DNA from: Schistocerca nitens
Lineage: Eukaryota > Arthropoda > Insecta > Orthoptera > Acrididae
Reading direction: 5' to 3'
Length of the DNA stretch: 64,000 bases
NCBI RefSeq assembly: GCF_023898315.1
Contig: NC_064623.1
Coordinates: 19,915,140-19,979,139 of the forward strand
Part shown: piece by piece, positions 9,612 to 21,173 of the stretch
How the letters are laid out: each line of letters opens with the position of its first letter
How positions within the stretch are numbered: the first letter of the stretch is position 1
Notes under the pieces: model-generated
Told to the model about the DNA's origin: nothing
Database searches by the model: none
Seen by the model: the letters and a program-made list of their open reading frames with translations, nothing else
Made by a program: the position numbers and the translations under genes

Positions 9612-11665
9612 TTATTCTAGAATTGAGAACAAATATGTGAGGTGAAATGACAGGTTTAATGTCGCAATATATTTCTCACCAAATTACCGCTTTTCACACA
9701 GTTTTCAGCTCGCCAACATAAAAACAGCGCAATGGGTAACGCATCTTGCCAACATCAAAAAGTGAAATAAGTTTATACACAACAATGTTAAGTATTAAGT
9801 CTCTGAAAACACATTAATCCTAAACACAATATTATGGAAGTTTAATTGGAAGTTTGTTTACATTAATCCTAAGCACAATAGTATGAAAGTTTAATTCGAC
9901 GTTTCTTTACAAAATTGCTCCTACACATACGTTATGGTGTTGGTCAGTACTACGAAAAGCGTCCGATTCCGATTCAAAGTTTGATATTATTTAGGATGAC
10001 TATCAAGTCTATGGTGGATAGTTAGTCAAGTGACAAATTTGAGTGCAAGATTACCCAAGGCCGCTCGAGTTTACAGTGGACGCAAGCTGGTGAACCAACA
10101 AAGTTTATGCCTCTGCACGCGGTATTTACCTTAAGCTGCGACGTGCTGCTGTCTGCAAGGCCACTCTCTCCCACTGAAATTCCTACAAAACTAATCTGGC
10201 CTTTGCTGAACTATCCAGCAGAAACTTTCCCTGTGTTTCTCGTTATGCGAGAAAATATGTACTCAGCCCTAGACTTATTGTGTGGTGATATACACGTGCA
10301 TGGTTGGAGCAGTGTGCATATTATAGTGCCCTCTCAGTTCTCGAAAGAACAATTATTAACTAATTTGGCTGGTTCGTTTCTCCACAGTTGGAGCTAAACG
10401 TTGCTACAGCTAGTTCTTTAGCTGGAGTGCAGCCGCTGTGAACGCAGTGTTCACACAAATTTCTTCTCTGCTTCGTATGCAGCGTTAAGTGCTCCGTTCT
10501 CCACTTGACGCCTGTTCAGAGAAGAGTCCCCCACTGAAATTTCTCTCTTGCCCTACTCATGGTTGAACTGCCTCCCTCCACTTGGGTTCCTTTTTCACGT
10601 CACGGCTTTTCTCGACCAATATGAGCATTCCTCTTGTTTTGTAGAAACACACTCTACCAATCACAACGTCCTTTCTATCAAACTGCGTCGAAACTTCACT
10701 ATTTTTCTCCTTCCTAGTGCGCTCCCGCCAATCGGACGTTTTGTCCCCATTCTAGATGCCGAAAGTACATTGACCTACCCATATGTCACACTCACAGGTC
10801 TAAAATGCGTCACTTGCTATTGTTCGTATCCCTTTGGAATTTCGAAACGCAGTTTTCTAAAGCTTCTTCTCTGCCCTTGAGCAAATGCCTCGCTACAGGC
10901 GGTCCTCCGGCTTGAATTACCTGGTCTGCGGTCGTCGTCCTCCTTCCTGCCACCTCTTTAAGTGGTTTCCGGCGTAACTCCCGCAGCGCAGCTTCGCTAT
11001 GCTGTTGTGGAGCTGCCTTTTCAAAACTAAAAGCGACTTGACTCGCGTTCCCTGTTCTACCTTCCGCTCAAAGACATGCATTGTATAGGAATGGTGTGTT
11101 AATTATCGTCAACTGACAGTCATCCCTTTTTGCATTACATATTGATGGGCAAATCTTCTCATAACTGTCGATTTATGTTAGGTGTCCACCTTCTCATTGC
11201 GATTTGTAAAGGTCTCATGTAAGGTGCGAATCTGACCTTTTATTCTTACACCTTACACCTGCGTCGCTTTGAAGTGTAGTGCAGCATTCAGTAAAACGTA
11301 GTGGGCCTGCCATGGTAACATGTAACTTACTTTTTGAAGCCCCTCTTATTCGATTTATTACCCATAGAAAGAAGCAGCAAGTTCACTTACTTGATGACAT
11401 AACTTTCTGAAATATCGATATTGAACAACCAAGTAAAGCATCACATGTTACAAGCTCGTATGGCTTTCTTAGAACAGAAAAAAGCCAAAAATGTTTGGAT
11501 TTCATCTGAACCTATGCGAATTCCTCTCCTGCGCCAATCTTTCGATCTTAAAGTAGCACTTGTGTCCTTCGTCCTCAATACTCGCTCGATGTTTTCCAGT
11601 CTCTGTGTTTCTGTACCGTTTGTACCCTCTCTACCTTCCTTTACTACCATGTAAGGTATTCCCTG
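9612..11665. other. No recognisable gene; small tandem repeat and GC-rich block
   Basis: A 49-base unit is tandemly duplicated at 9811-9859 and 9860-9908 (both start ACATTAATCCTAA). From about 10120 to 10900 the sequence becomes GC-richer. It holds an open frame (10548-10880) with no recognised domain, and its start resembles a block near 15250 (see findings). The remainder holds only short frames without similarity I can name. Confidence 0.4.
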
Positions 11666-12200
11666 TTATCTTAACAGGAATAATGTCATGCTGTTCTTTC
11701 TTCTTGTCAGTGTTTTCCGTACATTCCTTTCCTCACCGGTTCTGCAGAGACCCTCTTGTTTCTCCACCTTGTGGGTCCACATAATGTTCAACATTCTTCT
11801 GTAACACCGTATCTCAAACGCTTCGATTCTCCTGTGTTCTGTTTCTTCAAACGTCCATGATTCTCTACCAAAGAATGTTATACTCCAAACGTACATCCTC
11901 AGAAATTTCTTCCTCAAATTAAGACCTATATTTGATACTAGGATAACTGTCTCGGCCAAGAACGCCATTTTTGCTAGTGCTAGTCTACCTTTTATGTCCT
12001 CTCTGCTTCGTCCGGTATGGATCATTTTGTTTCAACAGTAGCAAAATTTTGATGTTCTCGCTGTTCTCATTTCTGGTAAAATTCATCACTGTCGTTTTTC
12101 TTCGGTTTACGTTCAGTCCATATTCTGTCCTGATAAGACTGCTCATTCCATTCAACAGATCCTGTCATTCCTCTAACCTAAGACTATGACTTTTAAATTA
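11666..12200 (-). pseudogene. Divergent RTE-like reverse-transcriptase relic
   Basis: The minus-strand frame from 12025 to 11666 matches the C-terminal part of the RTE protein at 6291-9254 in order: GRSREDIKGRLALAKMAFL, then FLRMYVWSITFFGRESWTF, then RIEAFEIRCYRRMLNIMW. It then runs out in degraded sequence. Upstream on the minus strand, to about 12190, lies a further degraded block. Divergence from the intact copy is clear, so this is an older or different RTE lineage. Confidence 0.65.
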
Positions 12201-12448
12201 TTACATTTAGTCGATACTTCTTTTCGGTTGAGATGGTCAGGCATTAAAACCAAACAGTGACAACAAAATGGAAGCTTTCAAGATGTGGATACACCGCACG
12301 GTACCTGCGAAATGACAGATGAAGAGGATGAGAATTGAGGACTTCTTTTAATGTCATAAGTAGTGTGTAATACGCTGATGATCGTTAAAATACTATAGCT
12401 CTAGGAAGGACAGCGGATGACAATTTTACTTATTGTTAATACACCGTA
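12201..12448. other. Short spacer, nothing identified
   Basis: A+T-rich spacer between two RTE relics. No frames or repeat ends recognised. Confidence 0.35.
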
Positions 12449-14353
12449 TGTTTGTTGTTGTGGTCTTCAGTCCTGAGACTGGTTTGATGCAGCTCTCCAT
12501 GCTACTCTATCCTGTGCAAGCTTCTTCATCTCCCAGTACCTTCTGCAACCTACATCCTTCTGAATCTGCTTAGTGTATTCATCTCTTAGTCTCGCTCTAC
12601 GATTTTTACCCTCCACGCTGCCCTCCAATACTAAATTGGTGATCCCTTGATGCCTCAGAACACGTCCTATTAACCGATACCTTCTTCTAGTCAAGTTATG
12701 CCACAAGCTCCTCTTCACCCCAATTCTGTTCAATACCTCCTCATTAGTTATGTGATCTACCCATGTAATCTTCAGTATTCTTCTGTAGCACCACATTTCA
12801 AAAACTTCTATTCTCTTCTCGTCCAAAGTATTAATCGTCCACGTTTCACTTCCATACATGGCCACACTCCATACAAATACGTTCAGAAACGACCTCCTCA
12901 CATTTAAATCTATACTCGATGATAACAAATTTCTCTTCTTCAGAAGCGCTTTCCTTGCCATTGCCAGTTTACATTTTATATCCTCTCTGCTTCGACGATC
13001 ATCAGTTATTTTGCTCCCCAAATAGCAAAACTTCTACACTACTTTAAGTGTCTCATTTCCTAATCTAATTCCCTCAGCATCACCTGACTTAATTCGACTA
13101 CATTCCATTATCCTCGTTTTGCTTTTGTTGATGTTCGTCTTATATCCTCCTTTCAAGACACTGTCCATTCCTTTCTACTGCTCTTTCAAGTCCTTTTCTG
13201 ACTCTGACAGAATTACAGTCTCATCGGCGAACCTCAATATACAGATTGAACAACACCGGGGATAGGCTACAACCCTGTCTCATTCCTTTCCCAACCACTG
13301 CTTCCCTTTCATGCCCCTCGACTCTTATAACTGCCATCTGGTTTCTGTACAAATTGTAAATAGCCTCTCGCTCCCTGTATTTTACCCCTGCCACCTTCAC
13401 AATTTGAAAGAGAGTATTCCAGTCATCATTGTCAAAAGCTTTCTCTAATTCTACAAATGCTAGAAACGTAGGTTTTCCTTTGCTTAACCTATCTTCTAAG
13501 ATAAGTCGTAGGCTCAGTACTGCCTCCCATGTTCCAATATCTCTACGAAATCCAAACTGATCTGCCCCGAGGTCAGCTTCTACCAGTTTTTCCATTCGTC
13601 TGTGCCGTCCGGAGTGGCCGAGCGCTTCTAGGCGCTAGTCTGGAACCGCGCGACCGCTACGGTCGCAGGTTCGAATCCTGCCTCGGGCATGGATGTGTGT
13701 GATTTCCTTACGTTAGTTAGGTTTAAGTAGTTCTGTTCTAGGCGACTGATGACTTCAGAAGTTAAGTCCCATAGTGCTCAGAGCCATTTGAACCATCCAT
13801 TCGTCTACAAAGAATTCGCGTTAGTATTTTGCAGCCGTGACTTATTAAACTGATAGTTCGGTAATTTTCACATCTGTCAACACTTGTTTTCTTTGGGATT
13901 GGAATTATTATATTCTTCTTGAAGTCTGAGGGTATTTCGCCTGTCTCATACATCTTGCTCACCAGATGGTAGAGGTTTGTCAGGACTGGCTCTCCCAAGG
14001 CTGTCAGTAGTTGTAATGGAATGTTGTCTACTCCTGGGGCCTTGTCTGGACTCAGATCCTTCAGTGTTCTGTCAAACTCTTCACGCAGTATCATATCTCC
14101 CATTTCATCTCCATCCAGATCCTCTTCCATTTCCATAATATCGTCCTGAAGTGCATCGCCCTTGTGTAGACCTATATACTCCTTCCACCTTTCTGCTTTC
14201 CCTTCTTTGCTTAGAACTGGGTTTCCGTCTGAGCTGTTAATATTCATACAAGTGTCTCTCTATTCTCCAAAGCTCTCTTTAATTTTCCTGTAGGCAGTAT
14301 CTATCTTACACCTAGTGAGATAAGCCTCTGCATCCTTACATTTGTCCTCTAGC
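12449..14353 (-). mobile_element. 5'-truncated RTE copy, broken by deletion and SINE
   Basis: A minus-strand copy of the RTE at 5982-9274. It starts at its (GTT)n complement of the CAA tail and ends at 14353, matching about position 7500 of the intact copy, so endonuclease and leader are missing. Reverse-transcriptase and C-terminal blocks are in order: 14247-13762, 13595-13221 and 13021-12467. A 74-bp deletion between two TTGAG motifs removes the strand before the catalytic box and shifts the frame; the box itself reads FADE rather than FADD. A SINE sits at 13602-13795. Clear flanking duplications were not found. Certainly non-functional. Confidence 0.88.
13602..13795 (+). mobile_element. 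tRNA-derived SINE, family A, full length
   Basis: The tRNA-like head has a long variable arm, as in class II (Leu/Ser) tRNAs. It shows A-box-like GTGGCCGAGCG and B-box GGTTCGAATCC. The body contains GGATGTGTGTGATTTCC and ends in CATAGTGCTCAGAGCCATTTG. It is inserted in the RTE copy, opposite to it, with a perfect 11-bp TSD TCCATTCGTCT at 13591-13601 and 13796-13806. It therefore post-dates the RTE copy. Confidence 0.93.
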
Positions 14354-16492
14354 AACGGTATAGTAGAAAGAATACATGATTATACATTCTAAGACAAAAA
14401 AAACGGAGAAGCACAAAGTAGTTAAACAAATTGACAAGGTATCGACATAACATGCACTTTTGTAAGCTTTGGCAGCCGATGGATGAATGTGTGATGGTGC
14501 CGCGCAGCTTCACCGCGCAACTGGCAAGGATATTAAACAGGGGCGTGTCAATACCGGGACAAAAATCTTTGAGCATTTCATTCTGTGTATTCAGTTGTAC
14601 AGGGTCTATGCCGCTCAGGCGGGCGCGTGAACAATACACGCAGACACCGTCTGTGGTGCGTATGGGGTTGACCTGAGGTTCTGTTATTCTGCGCAACGGA
14701 TTAATCTGAGATGTACCCTTTAGCCTGTGGCTCCTGCAAGATGCAGTTTCCACCTCCAGACTACTACAGAAGTCAGACATGCGCTCCTAACGTTCTAAAG
14801 AGAAATGCCTGAAAACTTTCAGCAGTAAATATCTTCTGGAGTCGTCCGCTGTAAGGAAATGACACCAAAAGTTCACAAAATTTCTTACGTAACTAGTGGG
14901 ATACAGGGTACTGGAGTAGTGCTAGTTAGTGTAGGAAAAACATGAAACTAACGAAAGTTATTATTTATTTTGCAAAAATTCTGAGAAATCACAATGGCAC
15001 TTTTAGTTATTAATTGAACAAGCTATATCCTGGTTCTTTTCGGAATGTGAAGTTACCTCTAAAGGATAGGATTCGCTAATGAAATTTCTATACAAAGTTT
15101 AAGATTGTTGTTGACTTGGCAGAATGGCTGAGAGCCGCGCCTACTCAACTTGAATAATTATCCTTTAGAATGTTGTTAGGTACGGTCGAGGCTGTCGCAT
15201 GTGAAATGCAGTGAAGTGCACTGTTGTGGAGGAAATATGGGGCTCGCAATACCGTTAAGCTGCGATGACTGCTGTCTGCGCCGCCCGCTGCTGACAAATA
15301 AGATAACTCTCGTTCTATCTGGATTGACCTTCGCCAATCAAACTCTCCCTACGCCTTGATGAAGTCAAGGACTCCTATTCGCCCGTAGTCTAACTATTGG
15401 CGTGGTACACTGGTCAGATAACCAGTCCACCGCGATGCCACTCAAAAATTCTCTCGCAGGCGTTTAACTATAACTCTGTCCATTCACACTGCACAATAAG
15501 TGTGTCGGCCAACACAGTGAACAACGCTTAATCGCAAGGACTCAATATAGAGTTGCACTTCGATTCATTCTCGACAGAGGTGCTCTCCCAGTGAAGTACT
15601 GAGGAGAGACTTGTTCCTCGCTCCAAGAGTGACAACAGAACGGCGCCTCTCCACGCCAGACGTGAAGGGGTATATCTTTCGGTCTCTTCCATTACTCCTT
15701 CAGCTCAAGGTGTCAGAAATATCATCTGCCAATTAGCATTGCTCTTCTAAAACGGGAGAATGACGTTTCGTTTATGGCGACCAATCCGGAAATCTGTAGC
15801 ATCGGCGTTTGGCGTTTGCTGTCTCCGTGTGAAAATCTCTGAAACTGCATGCTATGTGTAAAGAATGCGTAGGCTGGCCGCTCCCACACAATGAAGCGGA
15901 ATTTGCTTTTAAGCCGAACATGGCTTCGTCCTTTCCCTCAGGCAAACGCTGTCTGCTTTACGGGAGGTCACCGGCCGACGTAGATGGGTTGGGACTGGCC
16001 TCCTGGCGTGCGGTTGCCTCTCTCGAACTAACAGCTCCTGTGACCGTCGTGTCTGGAATGTATGTGTGTACGCCAGCCTCGAGTATTTCAACCACGGTGC
16101 ACATTGGCGATTTACTAGTTATTTGCATATCGTTTACGTGAATTCATACAACACTTACTTTATCTTATCCAGTTTGGGTTCGAGTGAAGCGTCTTGATAT
16201 GCAGAATATGATTATGAGGGCGGAATATGTAAGCAATGAAGGTCAGGAGACCACGGCGTCTTACAACCGGCGTTTGAGGGAGCTCGTGTAGTTGTGATGA
16301 GCAGGCTTGATATTGCTCAGTACTGATGCACTCGTAATATGCGACCAAACTGGGCCGACCAGCGATGGGCGGCTGGTTGACTGAGTGTTGACAGAGGCCG
16401 CTGAACTCTGTGTGTCCTCCTGGAGGTGTGGCGCTGCGCTGGTCCATGTGCAGTCAGTCCTCTAGGACTGCAGAGCTGCCCTATTCCATTAA
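14354..16492. other. No recognisable gene
   Basis: Short open frames on both strands (for example 14349-14780 minus and 15854-16141 plus) show no known domain. A GC-richer segment at about 15245-15620 shares short blocks in the same order with 10120-10540 and may be a diverged repeat copy. The last four bases, TTAA at 16489-16492, are the piggyBac target site. Confidence 0.4.
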
Positions 16493-17814
16493 CCCTAGGA
16501 TGCCCAAGCCTTTCTTTCTAACTTGGATGCCTAAGGGGGAGGGGGGGGGGGTTCGGCGAGCCCACAGGCATTAAATAAGTTTACTGACGAAAAATTACAA
16601 CTTTCAAAATGGTTTATGTATTTTAACTAAGGCATCGGTTTAATAATCTTTTTAATTGATATAAATACTGGATTGAGTGAATAAAATATTGACGTATTAC
16701 AATACAAAATACAGATGTGTTCATACACAATAGACTACTCTGAGTCCTCAACTTCAAGGCAAGAGATACGCTTCACAATTTTTCTGAATGTGTGTTGCAC
16801 ACATGTTTCTGACACTGTCCACAATACTGTTTTGGTTTACTTAGATTGTTGTACTTCTGCTTCTTTGTGTTAGCTTTTCTTACACAAATATGGCACCGAC
16901 CTTTCCCTGCAGGAGGCTGACGTGCTTCTGTTGTCACTTTTTTTATTTTCTTTTGTAGAATACTCTCCATTGATTGAACAATTTGGTTAGATAACCCTCT
17001 TGCACTGACACTTCTTTCTTCTACCTGCAATTTCACTAGTTCCATCCCAGCTTGCAGAAGATAAAGATTCCGTTTGTTGTGTTTCTTCTCATTCCATCTT
17101 GGATGTTGCTGGATGAATATGGTGGTTGCATTGATAGCACAAATGTCGATGAGAGAGTAAAATACAGATAGAGGCCATCTCTTTGTTCCCCTCCTGCCGG
17201 TGTACTTACGCGCCATTTGATCAATGGTATCAATTCCACCTTTAGTGGAATTGTAATATGCGTTTATCTCGGTGTTATTCTTCTCTCCTCCAACAGTGCC
17301 TTTATCTTGGTGCATTGTTGACAACATCAGTAAGTTTTTACTTGGTTCCGTTTTTGCTGTGTAGGACACCAAAGTTACTGGAGGCCTATGTGTCGGGAAC
17401 TGCACTAACTCACTGCAAGTTTACAAGATAAATAACAGCTGACTGACATTAACAATCACTTCCTCTGAAAGTAAACCAATTGTTGTGAATATCAAGAATA
17501 CCAACGAACAAGAAACTAACTTGCGTTGTTGTAGAGATGAGAAATACGAAATCCTACTAAGGGAAATTTTCTATAGTATGGAAGTCAAAGAGGGGGGGGG
17601 GGTGTTGGACCCATAAGAAGTTTATTTATTTTTTTCTTTCAAAGCAGGAATTTTCTATAAAATATATTGACACTAACGTTTCATAAAATAGCCAACAAAC
17701 AATAACTCAAAGGGAATATGTAGTATGAAAGTTACTTGGGCAAAAGCAGGGGACATAAAGAAATTATGGGTTCAACGAACCGCCCCCCTCCCCCTCTCCT
17801 TAGGCGTCCTAGGG
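16493..17814 (-). mobile_element. piggyBac-type transposon, internally deleted
   Basis: The left end CCCTAGGATGCCC follows TTAA (16489-16492). The right end is its inverted counterpart GGCGTCCTAGGG (17803-17814), followed by TAAA rather than TTAA. Subterminal arms are also inverted: TAAGGGGGAGGGG near 16530 and CCCCTCCCCCTCTCCTTA near 17785-17802. The element is about 1.3 kb and encodes only the last third of a transposase (16773-17405), so it is a non-autonomous deletion copy. CCCT-starting ends with TTAA target preference are diagnostic for the superfamily. Confidence 0.85.
16773..17405 (-). pseudogene. piggyBac transposase C-terminal fragment, 210 aa
   Basis: Residues about 48-66 carry YNSTKGGIDTIDQM, the box containing the third catalytic Asp of piggyBac transposases. 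RRGTKRWPLSVFYSLIDIC follows with the conserved Trp-Pro. The C-terminus is a cysteine-rich zinc-binding domain (CHIC, CGQC, CNTH pairs), which in piggyBac binds the transposon ends. About two thirds of a normal protein (near 580 residues), including the first two catalytic Asp residues, is missing. It could still make a DNA-binding fragment, but this is inference. Confidence 0.85.
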
Positions 17815-18816
17815 TAAAGCCAAATTTTGCCACGCTGTCCTAACGGGTACGTTCTTCGTGCATCCTGTGTTGACTTCTCCAGTTATGCTACCCGGTGTTG
17901 CTTGTCTGTCAACACTGACGATTCTATGCGAACGCCACTGTTCTCAGACGTTAGGTGAAGCCGTCGGCCAATTCGTCGATCGTGGTGAGAGATAATGCCT
18001 GAAATTTGGTATTCTCGACACACTCTTGACACTGTGGGTCTCGAAATACTGAAATCCCTACATAGTTCCGAAATGGAATATCGAATGCTTCTACCTCCAC
18101 CTACCAGTCCACATTAAAAGTGTTATTATAGCCGTCAGGCGACCGTGACCACGTCGGACACTTGTTCACTTAGATCACCTGAATATAAAATGACAGCTCC
18201 CCCAATGCACTGCCCTTTTACACCTTGCACTGCCCTTTTACCACCGTCATCTGTACACGTGCGTATCTCTATTCCATGACTTCTGTAACCTATGTCTACT
18301 TATAACACTACTGTCCGCTACTGCTATACAATAACCTCAAAGCTGTAGGCAGTTCGTATAATGAAATTATTTTTATTCTAGTAATTATAGTATGAAGAAG
18401 CAGAGCAGTGTTACCTTCTGAAAGGATGTTAGTTGTGTTGACCCTGATATACCTAACGGAGGTGGCTTATCGGAAGTGAAAGTCAGGAGTACGTAAATAT
18501 TTAAACAGTAGTAAACAATATTTAACCAATCCACACTGTTCAAAGGGCAAAGAAAACGGTCGCCAGCCTAATTAGGCAAGAGAATGATTGACATTCTATT
18601 TCAAGAAAATAAGTGTGAGTAACTTTAACGGACAAACACAACCTATACTTTGCCACACGCGAGTGCAATGAACTCTCGCACCTGAATACAGTATGTTCAG
18701 GTTAAGGTTGGAGCTACCAGGTCAGAACAAACTATTTACATAAATATAACAGATAACAAAACGCACTTATACCTTGAGGACTTAGTCAAACTGAATGGTC
18801 TCAATAATGTTACTAT
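17815..18816. other. No recognisable gene
   Basis: A+T-rich flank of the gypsy insertion. Only short frames; no domains or repeat ends identified. Confidence 0.4.
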
Positions 18817-20247
18817 TGTAACAACTATTACGGCTTCTGATACCAATTGTAACAGTTGTGATACTAAATGTGACACTGGGTTTACTCTTTTGATGCTGTC
18901 AATTGTCAGGATGATCATTCTAAGCATTCTGTCAGGGTGAAAATATTAAATAAATTAATTTTTCCCTCTTAACAACATGTGGGCAGGATGGGTTCTTCCT
19001 TGGCTCGGGTATGAGGTCGAATGAAACATCATTTTTACATAAGAATAACTTTTATTGAAGATTTGTACAACTGTATCTTACGGAATATTCTGGTTCGGAG
19101 AGCGGCAGCTGTGTCGTTTGTGAAGTCTTCTGCTGCGGCAGCGGCGGCGGCGGCGGCGTCTGATTACGCGTAGCGGTGTGTATCTCGTGTCGCCGTCTCG
19201 CCCAGCTGACTGGAGACGCGCAGCGCGAAGTGGCCCGTTTAATTACTGCGAGCGAAGTCGTGCATCGGCTGGTGATACCTTGGATGTGGCGTCCCAGCGT
19301 TTCTCTTCTCTAAGCGGCCGCGTGTGTTGTGCGTCGACCAGTGGAGCGGCGCGGCGGGGGAAGGCCAGTGTCCCGGACTCGAACCACGGACTCCCGCTTG
19401 CCAGTCTTCGGCTATCAGGTCTTCATCCCAGCTCACAGGTGACTGCTGATGTGAGGCCGTCTCCTTCCCGTCCTCACGAGTCACCCGGGTACGTAAAAAT
19501 CAGACTTGAAATACCTTTTAACTTCTGTCTTCTGGCGCAGCGGCTGCTGCTTGCTATTCCATTACAGCGGCGGACTTGGTTCGTCTGTGCATGATGCAGA
19601 CTCTTCTTGCATGACGGTCCTCAGCACCGAAACTGACTGAAAACTACTGCTACTCTTCTTTTCTTCCTTCGTCTCTCGTCTTCGTCTCTCGTCTTCGTCT
19701 CCGTCTCCGTCTCCGTCTTCATCTGACTTCATCCCCTGGCTCACTGCGTCTCGCGTATTTATTCACTTCAGTTTACTGGAGGTGAACGACTTCACGGTCA
19801 TTGCCTCGTCTGTCACGTTGAAAAGCTTCTCGAAGAATCTTCTTAACGTCGGTCATTGGCTCTTGGAATGTAGGCGAGGGCCTTTGATCACACGTGACGG
19901 TTGAGAAACACGTGAGCCGGTCATTGCCTCTTCTGTCACGTTGAAAAGCTTCTCGAAGAATCTTCTTAACGTCGGTCATTGGCGCATGGGATGTAGGCGA
20001 GGGCCTTTGCTCACATGCGACAACTGAGAAACACGTGAGCCGGTCGGGCGATGCCCTGACGGCTGAATCGACAGCGCCCGCTTATGTGGAAGTTGCTGAC
20101 TTCATGGTCATTGTCTCTTCTGTTCTGCTGTTCGGCCCGCTGTTTGCGAGTATGTAACTCTCTAAACTAATCCAAGTTTTTCATTTATATTCTAATTTCT
20201 AGTTCACTTTGATTTCACTAATTTATTTACTTAAGTACCACTCAACA
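18817..20247 (-). repeat. 3' LTR of the gypsy element
   Basis: A 1431-bp LTR, plus-strand ends TGTAACAACT and CCACTCAACA. It contains a GCG-rich simple repeat near 19133-19160. It also has a 123-bp tandem duplication (19795-19917 and 19918-20040), which lies in the promoter-proximal half when read in element orientation. Each unit holds AGCTTCTCGAAGAATCTTC and CACGTG motifs. Open frames seen inside the LTR are repeated exactly in the other LTR and look like chance frames in GC-rich DNA. Confidence 0.95.
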
Positions 20248-20303
20248 TTCCTCCACCCTTCGGAGAAATTCGCCCTCGAATTTACCACTCAACATTCCTC
20301 CAC
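20236..20303 (-). promoter_or_regulatory. Duplicated polypurine tract / LTR edge
   Basis: On the minus strand, GGGTGGAGGAA immediately precedes the LTR start (TGTTGAGTGG) and fits the polypurine tract that primes second-strand synthesis. A 21-base segment comprising tract plus the first 12 LTR bases occurs twice, at 20236-20256 and 20283-20303, 47 bases apart. The inner copy is the adjacent, functional one by position. Confidence 0.8.
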
Positions 20304-21173
20304 TCTTCACACGACAAAAGCACAAACAATGAAAACTCTCGACTTAGAAAATTACACAGGCTTCACATTAAGTATGTGGAAAACACTTTATCACTTTACA
20401 AAAGCACTGTACGGTCATGAATCAGATAGTTCACACATAAAAGGTTGTAATAAGTGTATCAAATCTTGATGACAATGAATAAACAAAAATAGATTATTCA
20501 CTTAGGAATTTACATAGCAACACCTATTTAATCAACCCTATATGAATGGAAGAATATTTATTCTACAGTATTGTTTACTTTAACACAAGACTGTTTAGTA
20601 AAGAGTGAATTACAATAACAAAATTAATACTCTAATGCTCAAGAGTAACCACTGAAGTACACCAGTTAAGAGTGTGGTATCCAGTTAACAGGGATTTGAT
20701 GAAGTGGTATATTATTATTTGGCTTATTTTTTCGTCTTAGATAAAAGAAAACTGTACAAAGTAGAAACACCAACACAAAGGTTCCAGATATACCCGTTCC
20801 TAGCATTATAATTTTAGTTTGTGTTCACTTTTTAACTTTAAAACATGTTGCATCATAACATTGGCATCAATTCTGCCTTGCTGTGAGTTTATGAACGTAT
20901 CTAATGACTTCAGAAGGGAACTGTCAAGGGAGTCATTGAGGTAGGACAGGTTTTGTGTAGGAAATGCTTTGCATGGCGTTTTCTGAAAAGAGCAAACAAC
21001 ATGGTTATGAACCTACCAACCTAGTAAAAACAAAAACAAAGAAAAGAAGGAATACATTGTTAACTACAAGATCTACCTGTTTCTAGGTTCAACTTTTCTT
21101 TCTTAGAAAATAAACCATTATAATTCATTAATTATTTACATTTGTATACTATCCACAGTCTACTGAGATTCCA
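20304..21173 (-). other. Gypsy 3' non-coding region
   Basis: About 0.87 kb between the pol stop and the polypurine region. No envelope-like frame, signal peptide or transmembrane frame is seen on the element's coding strand, so the element is a retrotransposon rather than an env-bearing errantivirus. Confidence 0.7.

Noticed and set aside
18430-18470. Shared TGTTGACCCTGATA text at about 18437 and 27586 as a long TSD
   Set aside because: Too short, and lies hundreds of bases from the LTR boundaries; probably coincidence.
19178-19594. 138-residue plus-strand protein, repeated at 26234-26650
   Set aside because: Lies inside both LTRs, antisense to the element, in GC-rich repetitive DNA; the perfect repetition is explained by LTR identity.
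20304-21173. An env gene in the gypsy element
   Set aside because: No suitable minus-strand frame with signal or transmembrane segments lies between pol and the LTR.
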